Source: Thiopontia sp964551545
GTDB lineage: Bacteria; Pseudomonadota; Gammaproteobacteria; GCF-002020875
DNA length: 64,000 nucleotides
Reading direction: 5' to 3'
NCBI GenBank assembly: GCA_964551545.1
Contig: CAZKCT010000001.1
Span: forward strand, 40,751-104,750
The stretch's first letter is position 1; each line of letters begins with the position of its first letter. The notes under the pieces were generated by a model. That model saw nothing but the letters and a program-made list of their open reading frames with translations. It was not told where the DNA came from and made no database searches. A program made the position numbers and the translations under genes. This document shows positions 7,905-15,008 of the stretch, one piece after another.

Positions 7905-8651
7905 ATGGACAGAAATCAACTGCTCCAGTCACTGGATGCGCTGCTGGAGGTGGACCGTTACAAGGATTATGCCCCCAATGGACTTCAGGTCGAAGGGGGC
8001 TCAGAGGTCAATGTCATTGTCACGGCGGTAACCGCTTCGCAACGGGCGATTGATGTTGCAATTGAGCTTGGTGCAGAGATGTTGCTAGTGCATCACGGTT
8101 ACTTCTGGAAAGGAGAAGATCCCTGTGTTGTGGGAATGAAACAGCAACGATTGAAAAAGTTGCTGGGGCATGGAATCAATCTGGCGGCCTACCACCTACC
8201 GTTGGATGGCCATCCACAACTCGGAAATAATGCACAGTGGGGGAAGCTTCTCGAGTGTGTTGTGGAAGGGGTGCTAGAGGATGCAGAGTTGGTTTGTTAC
8301 GGCACCTTGAATGAGCCACTCACAGCGGAGGCGTTTGCTTGCAAGGTTGAGTCCGGGCTGGGCAGAAAGCCGCTTCTGATTGAGGGTCACCAGCGGCCGA
8401 TTCAGAGAATTGGTTGGTGTAGTGGTGGGGCGCAGGACTATCTCGACCAAGCTGCAGCAGCGGGTCTGGATGCCTATCTTAGTGGTGAGGTTTCAGAGCG
8501 GAATTACCACCAGGCAGTAGAGCAGGGGATCTGCTATCTTGCCTGCGGCCATCATGCGACGGAGCGAGGTGGTGTGCAGGCGCTGGGGCAGTGGATCGAG
8601 GCGCAGCATGGCCTGAGTTGTCACTTTGTGGATGAAGAGAACCCGGTCTGA
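7905..8651 (+). CDS. Nif3-like dinuclear metal centre protein (YbgI family)
   Basis: 248 residues, typical for the bacterial short form. Metal-ligand motifs are visible: LLVHHGYFWKG near residues 63-73 (paired His), AYHLPLDGHPQLGNN near 99-113, and GHHATERGG near the C-terminus (His and Glu ligands). The family forms toroidal hexamers with two metals per subunit; names such as GTP cyclohydrolase 1 type 2 or radiation-resistance protein exist but the physiological reaction is unsettled. ATG 7905 gives the family N-terminus (MDRNQLLQSLDALL). Its position beside the DegS/AlgW-like gene is conserved in Pseudomonas. Confidence 0.9.
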   Translation: MDRNQLLQSLDALLEVDRYKDYAPNGLQVEGGSEVNVIVTAVTASQRAIDVAIELGAEMLLVHHGYFWKGEDPCVVGMKQQRLKKLLGHGINLAAYHLPLDGHPQLGNNAQWGKLLECVVEGVLEDAELVCYGTLNEPLTAEAFACKVESGLGRKPLLIEGHQRPIQRIGWCSGGAQDYLDQAAAAGLDAYLSGEVSERNYHQAVEQGICYLACGHHATERGGVQALGQWIEAQHGLSCHFVDEENPV

Positions 8652-8680
8652 GTGAGGGCTCAACAAGAGAGGAAGATAAG

Positions 8681-9040
8681 ATGGGTGAGGAATACAGGGG
8701 GAGTTGTCACTGTGGTGCCATTGCGTTCTCCTATCATGGAGAGTCGATTGCCAAGGGGTTGCGCTGCAACTGCTCGATTTGTGCACGCAAGGGGGCGATG
8801 ATGAGTACTGAGGTGATTGCTCCCGAGCAGCTACAGATCGATGCAAAACCGGGGGTATTGGGGCTCTATCAGTTTGGGGAGAAAACGGCCAAACACTATT
8901 TTTGTAAGGAGTGTGGTATCTATCCATTCCATGAAACGGCCCGCTTCCCTGGCCACTTTCGAGTCAATCTGGGCTGTATCGAGGGCCTGGATCCTCTGCA
9001 GCTGGAAGTGGAAACCTTTGATGGAAAGCATCTGCTCTGA
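8681..9040 (+). CDS. GFA-like zinc-binding protein
   Basis: 119 residues. Cysteines fit the GFA/CENP-V fold: a CxC pair (Cys9, Cys11), a CNCSIC cluster (29, 31, 34) and CKEC (75, 78), which bind structural and catalytic zinc. The founding member (Gfa) was proposed to help condense glutathione with formaldehyde, but most small homologues have no proven reaction, so only the fold is claimed. It follows the Nif3-like gene by 29 bases on the same strand and converges on the HD-domain gene. Confidence 0.85.
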   Translation: MGEEYRGSCHCGAIAFSYHGESIAKGLRCNCSICARKGAMMSTEVIAPEQLQIDAKPGVLGLYQFGEKTAKHYFCKECGIYPFHETARFPGHFRVNLGCIEGLDPLQLEVETFDGKHLL

Positions 9041-9093
9041 GTTGCCAGTGCGTAGTCTTATTGGCTGACCTTTGGTCTTGTTAATGGGTCTTG

Positions 9094-10386
9094 TTAAATC
9101 GAGAGGCTGCCGCTGACCGAAAAAACCGGTGTCTCTTTGCCGCGGTTCTCCGGGGCACACCCCGCTGCGATCTCCAGGCACTTCTGCTGGTTCTCTTTAG
9201 CGATTTTGACAATGGAGGGGTCCAGCTTTTCACTTTCGACATATTGGTCGAGGATCTCGATGATTTGTGGAAGCTCCATCCCTTTTCGATAGGGGCGGTT
9301 CTGTGCGAGGGCCTGGAAGACATCGGCAACGGAGAGAATGCGTGCCTCAATGGAGAGGTTGTCCGGGGTGGGATGGAAGGGATAACCGGCGCGGTTGATT
9401 CCTTCATGGTGGTAGGCGGCCCAGAGGGCAATATCCTCGATCCCATCAATATAGCGCAGAATCTGGTAGGTCTCATAGCTGTGGCGATTCATGACCGAGC
9501 GCTCCATCTCATTGAGTGCGCCTGGTTTGTCGAGAATGGCGTCTGGCATCCTCAATTTGCCAATATCGTGGAGAAAGCCGGCAATCTCTACCTTGTCGAC
9601 CTGCTCCTCTGAGAGCCCGTGGTGGGTGGCAAGGTAGCGTGCCAGTACCCCAACTCGGGTGGAGTGTTGCGCGGTAAAGGGACTTTTCTGATCGACAATA
9701 TAGGAGATGATCAGTGCCATCTGTCGAATCTGCTCAAGATTGAGTGGTTGTCGTTGCTGAACCTTGCCCATCTCCCAGGTGAAACGGATCACATGGCGCT
9801 CCTCCAGTGCAACCCAGAAGGCCTCGGACTGTTGGATCTCTAGAAAGGCGTCGACCAGCTCAGAGTCAAAATAGTGGTCGCGATAACTCTCAATGGATCG
9901 AGTGACCTCCTCTTTAAAGAGCAGAATGTCCTTGCCGTAGTGGGCCGCTGACATCACATCGATGCGGTCCGAGAGGAAGATTAGATTGGCCCTGCGACGA
10001 TCTTCCGGGCTGAGATCGGTATTCTGTAATGTCTCCCACGGCGTGTGGTGGTGGAGAATCGGGAGCGCAAAGGGGGTGAGTGGTTTGAACTCTTTCAGTA
10101 ACTGGTAGCCAATCTCACAGTGGATGTGAGCGTCTTCCCAGTCAAAATGGCTGACCAGGTTGTTGTGGACCTGATCAGAGGAGACACCGCAGTCATGGAG
10201 CAGTCCCAGCTCAAAGAGGAAGTGGATCTCGGAGGCCTCGTATCCGAGGTGGTGAGCCAGTTGAGTGGCGATGTAGCCGACCCGCTTACCGTGGTTGGTG
10301 TCGTTCATCCCCACCAGGTCAACGGTGCTCTCAATTGCCAGCACCATCTGATGAGGGTCAATCTGTAGCGTGGAGGTTTGTGTCAT
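9094..10386 (-). CDS. Tandem HD-domain protein with a C-terminal HD-GYP-like domain
   Basis: 430 residues with two HD phosphohydrolase domains. The first (about 30-180) has an early His, LHDCG near 65 and an HHHTPW stretch. The second (about 235-400) has AQHSTRVG, LHDIGK near 274 and YHHEGINRAGYPF, close to the HD-GYP signature HHE...GxGYP with Ala in place of the first Gly. HD-GYP proteins hydrolyse cyclic di-GMP to GMP; with this variation activity is likely but unproven. No receiver or membrane segment is present, so it is a soluble two-domain protein. It is monocistronic on the minus strand. Confidence 0.85.
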   Translation of the reverse strand: MTQTSTLQIDPHQMVLAIESTVDLVGMNDTNHGKRVGYIATQLAHHLGYEASEIHFLFELGLLHDCGVSSDQVHNNLVSHFDWEDAHIHCEIGYQLLKEFKPLTPFALPILHHHTPWETLQNTDLSPEDRRRANLIFLSDRIDVMSAAHYGKDILLFKEEVTRSIESYRDHYFDSELVDAFLEIQQSEAFWVALEERHVIRFTWEMGKVQQRQPLNLEQIRQMALIISYIVDQKSPFTAQHSTRVGVLARYLATHHGLSEEQVDKVEIAGFLHDIGKLRMPDAILDKPGALNEMERSVMNRHSYETYQILRYIDGIEDIALWAAYHHEGINRAGYPFHPTPDNLSIEARILSVADVFQALAQNRPYRKGMELPQIIEILDQYVESEKLDPSIVKIAKENQQKCLEIAAGCAPENRGKETPVFSVSGSLSI

Positions 10387-10474
10387 GGTGGCCTCTAGGG
10401 AGTGGGATGATATATAACAAATTGTATCGTACCTCTTATAGTCGACACCTTATCCTGAGTCAATTCAGGGTTAT

Positions 10475-10513
10475 TTACTTGACTGAAAAAGTTGGTTATT
10501 GGTAGGATAGGAT
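10475..10513 (+). promoter_or_regulatory. Putative sigma-70 promoter overlapped by an IscR type-1-like site, upstream of grxD
   Basis: The 25 bases at 10475-10499 agree with the IscR type-1 consensus at 21 positions by my count, with core TTGACT...AGTTGGTTAT. The TTGACT (10479-10484) doubles as a -35 element with TAGGAT (10503-10508) 18 bp downstream as -10; a second TAGGAT follows at 10508-10513. In E. coli, IscR bound to a 2Fe-2S cluster represses from such sites. A glutaredoxin that handles Fe-S clusters is a sensible target. Confidence 0.55.
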
Positions 10514-10625
10514 CTTTATATTGCCTCGATGCTGTCGCGCATCTGAAAGGGGTTGAGATTTGTCAGTGAGCCCCTATGATGAGTGTCGTTATCGACTGAT
10601 AAGGGGCCAAAAAGGAGCCATAAAC

Positions 10626-10949
10626 ATGGATGTATTGGAGAGAATTGATCAGCAGGTCAAGAACAACCCGGTGGTGATCTACATGAAAGGGACGCCGCAG
10701 TTTCCGGTTTGTGGTTTCTCAAGTCGTGCCTCGGCGGCACTCAAGCAGACAGGGGTCGAGTTCTCCTATGTCAATGTGCTGGAAGATCCGGAGATTTTCG
10801 AGAATCTGCCGCGCTATGCCGATTGGCCCACTTTCCCGCAGATCTATGTCGATGGGGAGCTGATTGGTGGCTGTGACATCACCCTGGAACTTCACGAAAA
10901 GGGTGAGTTGCAGTCGATGATGGAGGCAGCGACCCGGCAGGAGGGCTGA
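10626..10949 (+). CDS. grxD: Monothiol glutaredoxin Grx4/GrxD
   Basis: 107 residues with the CGFS active site (PVCGFSSRA, Cys about residue 29), the NPVVIYMKGTP strand and the glutathione-binding WPTFPQIYVDGELIGGCDI. CGFS glutaredoxins bind a 2Fe-2S cluster together with glutathione and transfer it to apo-proteins; they pair with BolA. ATG 10626 follows AAAAAGGAGCC and gives the standard length; an in-frame upstream start at 10560 is rejected. No bolA is adjacent. An IscR-like site lies about 130 bp upstream. Confidence 0.95.
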   Translation: MDVLERIDQQVKNNPVVIYMKGTPQFPVCGFSSRASAALKQTGVEFSYVNVLEDPEIFENLPRYADWPTFPQIYVDGELIGGCDITLELHEKGELQSMMEAATRQEG

Positions 10950-11089
10950 TCCAGTCCAGAATCACGGCATTAGGTGGCCTGTCCAGTCGTCAAATATGGA
11001 ATGGGCTATCTCATCTGTTTGGGTGCCCCAATTGAATGGATCAATGGGTTGTTTTTCTAATGCTTTGAACAGTTGCCTGAATAGTTCCT

Positions 11090-11302
11090 ATGAGTGCATC
11101 ATTGACGTTGGTAGATAGTGACGAAACATTAGATCTTGAGTACATCATGTATGCTACTGATCGAGGATCGAGCACTAAGCATATTGGCGCACGTTTCTTG
11201 TGGCATTTCGATGGGACTACACTTAAATATGCAGGAGTAAATCCGTCTGATGTTGGTGGAGAATTAGTCTGGTCAAATGTGCGCCCGGTTGATGGACTGT
11301 AG
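11090..11302 (+). CDS. Small hypothetical protein, doubtful
   Basis: A 70-residue frame in the otherwise empty 635-bp stretch between grxD and the toxin-antitoxin pair. The product is acidic in its first half (MSASLTLVDSDETLDLEYIM) and I do not recognise a family. No good Shine-Dalgarno sequence precedes the ATG, and base composition is more AT-rich than the flanking genes. It may be a remnant of a transferred gene or a chance frame. A hairpin AGTGGC...GCCACT (11301-11325) starts at its stop codon. Confidence 0.3.
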   Translation: MSASLTLVDSDETLDLEYIMYATDRGSSTKHIGARFLWHFDGTTLKYAGVNPSDVGGELVWSNVRPVDGL

Positions 11303-11495
11303 TGGCGTGCGTCAAGGGGGCCACTTCAAGAATCCAAGTTTTTATAAGTGACGGAGGAAGTTTTGTGGTCTCTGGTGTGGGGCGCGCTGGAGGGGTGTAG
11401 TTGATAGAATTGGGAATTTTCTGTCTGGGGCGCTACATTGGATGGTGTAAGGGGTTGGGTATGTCCTTTGGGGGTAGGTATTGCTGTGGCTCAAG
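11303..11495. other. Gene-free stretch upstream of the toxin-antitoxin operon
   Basis: About 190 bp with no credible frame on either strand. It begins with the AGTGGC/GCCACT hairpin (11301-11325), which is not followed by a good U-run, and is G/T-rich on the plus strand. I see no RNA gene in it. Confidence 0.5.
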
Positions 11496-11550
11496 TTGAC
11501 GACTTGTCAAGAACAAGCGGGTTGTCAATTGCTGAAAAAGAGACTATATT
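11496..11550 (+). promoter_or_regulatory. Promoter and overlapping operators of the toxin-antitoxin operon
   Basis: TTGTCA (11522-11527) and TATATT (11545-11550) are separated by 17 bp, a near-consensus sigma-70 promoter. Directly upstream are two interlocked palindromes: TTGAC-GACTT-GTCAA (11496-11510) and CTTGT-CAAGA-ACAAG (11503-11517). TTGTCAA is then repeated across the -35. This is the layout expected for autorepression by the antitoxin or toxin-antitoxin complex. Confidence 0.65.
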
Positions 11551-11584
11551 CTGACTGAATTTAGTTCTCTGTTTTGGGAGTGAT

Positions 11585-11854
11585 ATGCACTATTCTACAC
11601 AAATCAAGCCGATCAGCTACATCAAGGCCAATGCTGCAGAGGTGCTGGCGTCGTTGGCAGAGCAGCATCAGCCACTGGTGATTACGCAGAATGGAGAGGC
11701 CAAGGCCGTGCTTCAGGATATTTCCAGTTTTGAGGAGACGCAAGAGACGCTGGCGCTGCTAAAGGTTCTGGCGTTGGGTAATCAGGAGGTTGAGGCAGAT
11801 CAACTGATTCCTGCAAGGGAGGCTATTTCTCAATTGCGTAGCAAGTACAGGTGA
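11585..11854 (+). CDS. Antitoxin of the Phd/YefM family
   Basis: 89 residues. The N-terminal half (IKPISYIKANAAEVLASL, then QPLVITQNGEAKAVLQD) is the Phd/YefM dimerisation and DNA-binding fold; the C-terminal part is a charged helix that would wrap the toxin. It should neutralise the product of the next gene and bind the operators upstream. The stop overlaps the toxin start by 4 bases (GTGA), the normal antitoxin-first coupled arrangement. The gene stands alone between housekeeping genes, as mobile toxin-antitoxin pairs often do. Confidence 0.9.
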   Translation: MHYSTQIKPISYIKANAAEVLASLAEQHQPLVITQNGEAKAVLQDISSFEETQETLALLKVLALGNQEVEADQLIPAREAISQLRSKYR

Positions 11855-12183
11855 GTAGTGATCTGTTTGAGGTGTTTTTGACGCAAGGGGCTGAACAGGA
11901 TCTGCAGTCAATTACCGATTATATTGCTCTGCATGACTCTCCAGAGCGTGCTGTATATGTGCTGGATCGGTTGCTTGAGGTGGTTACCAGTCTGGAGAAT
12001 TTTCCGGAAAGAGGGGATTACCCTAAAGAGTTGTTAAGTTTGGGGATCAAGGAGTATCGTCAGCTTCACTTTAAACCCTACCGGTTGATTTACCGGATAT
12101 TGGAAACACGGGTTGTGACCTATCTGATTGTGGATGGCAGGCGAGATTTCCAGTCTCTATTGGAACGCAGGTTACTGGGTTAA
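11851..12183 (+). CDS. Toxin of the ParE/RelE superfamily
   Basis: 110 residues from GTG 11851, which overlaps the antitoxin stop. The pattern FLTQGAEQDLQSITDYI, then YPKELLSLGIKEYRQLHFKPYRLIYRI and VVTYLIVDGRRDF is that of ParE/RelE toxins, in which basic residues on the beta-sheet face act either on ribosome-bound mRNA (RelE) or on gyrase (ParE). The spacing and the terminal DGRRDFQSLLERR fit the ParE-like branch better, but the target is not determinable here. The last codons overlap the stop of the convergent rnt gene. Confidence 0.88.
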   Translation: MSSDLFEVFLTQGAEQDLQSITDYIALHDSPERAVYVLDRLLEVVTSLENFPERGDYPKELLSLGIKEYRQLHFKPYRLIYRILETRVVTYLIVDGRRDFQSLLERRLLG

Positions 12184-12821
12184 AGAGCTATCCCCTCAAA
12201 TCGCCCACTCATCTGATCCCAATCGTTGACCATCTTGCAAAACAGTTTGGCGGTCTCCTCGGTATCGTAGAGTGCGGAGTGGGCTGCCTCGTGGTTCCAC
12301 TCGACCTGGGCCGCCTCCGCCATCCGCGCCAGTACCGTCTGACCATAGAAGATGCCGCCCAGTGTTGCGGTATCAAAGCTGCTGAAGGAGTGGAACGGAC
12401 TATTCTTGATCTTGCAGCGCTCAACGGCGGCGTTGACGAAACCAAGGTCAAACCAGGCATTGTGACCAATGAGAATGGCCCGGCTACAGCCGGTCGCTTT
12501 TACCGCCTTGCGGATCGGGTCAAAGATGACCTTCAGTGCCTCCTTCTCCTCCACGGCCATACGGAACGGATGCCAGGGATCACTGAGGCCGATAAACTCC
12601 AGTGCCTTGGGATCCAGGTTGGCGTTCTTGAAGGGGAGTACGTGCTGCTCATGGCTCTCCTGAATCGCCAGCTGGCCATTCTCATCGTAATTGAGGATGG
12701 AGGCAGCAATCTCCAGCAGTGCATCCTTCTTGGCATCAAAACCACCGGTCTCGACATCGACCACAACCGGCAGAAAGCCGCGAAAGCGCTTTGCAATAGG
12801 GGATTTTCCACTCATGCTCAA
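12180..12821 (-). CDS. rnt: Ribonuclease T
   Basis: 213 residues, a DEDDh-family 3'-5' exoribonuclease that trims the CCA ends of tRNA and matures 5S and 23S rRNA. The catalytic motifs are visible: DVETGGFD (Asp, Glu) near residue 22, GHNAWFDLGF near 122 and HSALYDTEETAKLF near 180 (His and Asp). Length matches the family. The start overlaps the argA stop by 4 bases, so translation is coupled to argA; it converges on the ParE-like toxin. Confidence 0.95.
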   Translation of the reverse strand: MSMSGKSPIAKRFRGFLPVVVDVETGGFDAKKDALLEIAASILNYDENGQLAIQESHEQHVLPFKNANLDPKALEFIGLSDPWHPFRMAVEEKEALKVIFDPIRKAVKATGCSRAILIGHNAWFDLGFVNAAVERCKIKNSPFHSFSSFDTATLGGIFYGQTVLARMAEAAQVEWNHEAAHSALYDTEETAKLFCKMVNDWDQMSGRFEGIAL

Positions 12822-14197
12822 TTCCCCTCCAGGGTACGAAGAAAGACCTTGGAGTTGCGTTTGTAGTTGTAGAGTGACTGGCGCTCAACAGGCAGGTCTG
12901 CCAGTTTTGCAGGCTCATACCCCTGTTCACGGAACCAGTGGCTGGTGCGGGTAGAGAGGACAAAGAGCTGGCGAATCGTCGATCCATCTTTCTGTAGTTG
13001 TTGATCGATATGTTGGAGCAGCAGATCACCCCGCCCCTCATCGCGATAGTCGGGGTGGATTGCAAGGCCGGCGATCTCGGCGACACCGTGACTGGGGTAG
13101 GGGTAGAGGGCGACTGTGCCAATGATGGTGCCATCACGCTCCATCACCGTGAAGTGGTTGATCTCGATCTCCAGTAGCTCGCGAGAGCGGGGAACCAGAA
13201 TGCCCTCCTCCTCCAGTGGCTGGATCAGCTCGATAATGCCGCCCACATCTTCAATCGATGCAGGGCGGATCTGGTCGTAGCGGTCGGCGCAGATCATGGT
13301 GCCGATGCCGTCACGGGTGAAGAGCTCCTGCAGCAGACTGCCGCTCTCGATGCTGTCGATCAGGTGGGCACGCGGCACCCCCTGGCGACAGGCGTGGATG
13401 GCACTGATCAGGTGGCGTGCGGTCTGTTCTGGCAGTTTCTTGCGTTGTTCAAGTGTCTGCTCCGCCTCGTCCGGGGTGAGTTGACGTATCAGCCTCTTGC
13501 GCTGGTCAAGCAGCCCCGGCTCGTTGATCAGCGAGAGCATCTTGTCGGCCTCCAGCTGAATCGCCGCTGAGGTCGCCACATCCTCGCTGCTGAGGTTGAA
13601 GATCTCACCGGTGGGGGAGGTGCCGATTGGGGAGAGCAGCACGATGAACCCACTGTCGAGCAGCTGCTCAATGGCAGGGACATCAATTCTCCGAACCTCT
13701 CCAGTATGTTGATAGTCGACCCCTTCACGAACCCCCAGCGGGCGTGCGGTAACGAAGTTTCCAGAAGTGGTGCGAATGTCAGCGCCTGACATGGGGGAGT
13801 TGGGAAGGCCAGTAGAGAGCGCGCCCTCTAGTTCGAGGCGAATAGTTCCAACCGCCTCTTTGACGCAGAGCAGGGCCTCATCATTGGTGACCCGCAGGCC
13901 GTTGATGATCTCGCTTTCGCTATCGAAATCCTGTAGCCGCTCCTCAATTTGTGGGCGTGCGCCCGGCACCAGAACCAGACGGACGCCCAGGCTGTTGAGT
14001 AGCGCGAGATCCTGAATCAGCTCATGGAAGTGCTGATCCTTCAGCATCTCGCCGCCAAAGGTGATGACGAAGGTTCGCCCTCGATGTGCGTTAATATAGG
14101 GAGCCGCCCCACGGAACTGGGTGACAAAGTCGAGGGCCTGTCGACGAGCGTTACTGCCTCGTCTCTTTTTGGTTGCGGCTTTTTTGGTAGTCGTCAC
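12818..14197 (-). CDS. argA: N-acetylglutamate synthase ArgA
   Basis: 459 residues. It acetylates glutamate with acetyl-CoA, the first step of arginine synthesis. An amino-acid-kinase-like domain (about 30-300, starting FRGAAPYINAHRGRTFVITFGGEML) is fused to a C-terminal GNAT domain (about 310-440) with the acetyl-CoA loop DYRDEGRGDLLLQHI. The kinase-like half normally carries feedback inhibition by arginine. A basic, low-complexity leader (TTTKKAATKKRRGSNARR) precedes the usual N-terminus, so the true start could be further in. argG, argF and argD are elsewhere in the window, so arginine genes are scattered. Confidence 0.95.
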   Translation of the reverse strand: MTTTKKAATKKRRGSNARRQALDFVTQFRGAAPYINAHRGRTFVITFGGEMLKDQHFHELIQDLALLNSLGVRLVLVPGARPQIEERLQDFDSESEIINGLRVTNDEALLCVKEAVGTIRLELEGALSTGLPNSPMSGADIRTTSGNFVTARPLGVREGVDYQHTGEVRRIDVPAIEQLLDSGFIVLLSPIGTSPTGEIFNLSSEDVATSAAIQLEADKMLSLINEPGLLDQRKRLIRQLTPDEAEQTLEQRKKLPEQTARHLISAIHACRQGVPRAHLIDSIESGSLLQELFTRDGIGTMICADRYDQIRPASIEDVGGIIELIQPLEEEGILVPRSRELLEIEINHFTVMERDGTIIGTVALYPYPSHGVAEIAGLAIHPDYRDEGRGDLLLQHIDQQLQKDGSTIRQLFVLSTRTSHWFREQGYEPAKLADLPVERQSLYNYKRNSKVFLRTLEGN

Positions 14198-14239
14198 GGA
14201 GTGGAGTCGGCTGGTTGTAGTGGCTTGCTTGGATTGTAA

Positions 14240-14285
14240 TGGTTCACGAGTCCCTGTAACTGATTCAGGGGTGAGCTAAACAGTT
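14240..14285. repeat. Dispersed intergenic element, copy 2 (GTGAGCTAAACAGTT)
   Basis: The inverse of the element at 7820-7866: GTGAGCTAAACAGTT at 14271-14285 preceded by CCCTG-TAACTGATT-CAGGG, itself a small palindrome. TAACTG...CAGTTA also pairs across the element. It lies between divergent argA and the GloB-like gene and contains no frame. Confidence 0.65.
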
Positions 14286-14315
14286 ATGTTGGAATTATAC
14301 CCACCGGGGAGAGTC

Positions 14316-15008
14316 ATGGCAGAAATTCATACACTGGAACTTGGGTCGATGGAGAACTTCATCCACCTCATCATTGACCGTGCAAGCGGGGAGATGGCGG
14401 TGGTGGATCCTGCTTGGGAGGTTGATGAGATCATCGCCTATGCGGATGAGCATGGGTTGAAGATATCCACCATACTGCTGACGCATGGTCACCATGATCA
14501 CATCAACGGAGTCGAGGCATTACAGCAGGCGACTGCTGCAACGGTCTATTTTCATCGTGTTGAGGCCAACTTTTTTGGCTTGGAACATCAAGGTTGGCGC
14601 CTGTTTGATTTGCCATTTCGCTGCCAGCTAGGGGAGAGCGAGATTGAGGCTGTTGGGACGCCAGGTCATACTCCGGGTAGCGTCTGTTACCACACGGGTG
14701 AACATCTGGTGACCGGAGATACCCTGTTTGTCTTTGGGTGTGGCCGCTGTGATCTGGAGGGGGGTGATCCGCTGGCGATGTACCATTCACTACAGCAGCT
14801 GCAGGCCCGTTTTAATGGTGAGACCCGGATCTATCCCGGTCATAACTACTCGGTGCAGTCCACCTCAACATTGTCAGAGGAGCAGGCAGGGAATCCATTT
14901 CTCCACTGTGCCAGTGAAGCCGATTTTGTCCACTATCGGATGGTGCTGCATGATCAGCAGCGTAGCGCCCCTTATGGGCCGGTTGCTGCTGATCAGATGG
15001 CGCTCTAG
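14316..15008 (+). CDS. GloB-like metallo-beta-lactamase-fold hydrolase
   Basis: 230 residues. The zinc motif THGHHDH lies near residues 56-62; GTPGHTPGSVCYH, TGDTLFVFGCGRCD and YPGHNYS supply the remaining ligands in glyoxalase II order. Family members hydrolyse thioesters such as S-lactoylglutathione in the cytoplasm. The C-terminal tail is shorter than in classical GloB, so a different thioester is possible. ATG 14316 follows GGGGAGAG at good spacing; an in-frame ATG at 14286 inside the repeat is rejected. It converges on the DegQ-like gene with 4 bases of overlap. Confidence 0.9.
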   Translation: MAEIHTLELGSMENFIHLIIDRASGEMAVVDPAWEVDEIIAYADEHGLKISTILLTHGHHDHINGVEALQQATAATVYFHRVEANFFGLEHQGWRLFDLPFRCQLGESEIEAVGTPGHTPGSVCYHTGEHLVTGDTLFVFGCGRCDLEGGDPLAMYHSLQQLQARFNGETRIYPGHNYSVQSTSTLSEEQAGNPFLHCASEADFVHYRMVLHDQQRSAPYGPVAADQMAL

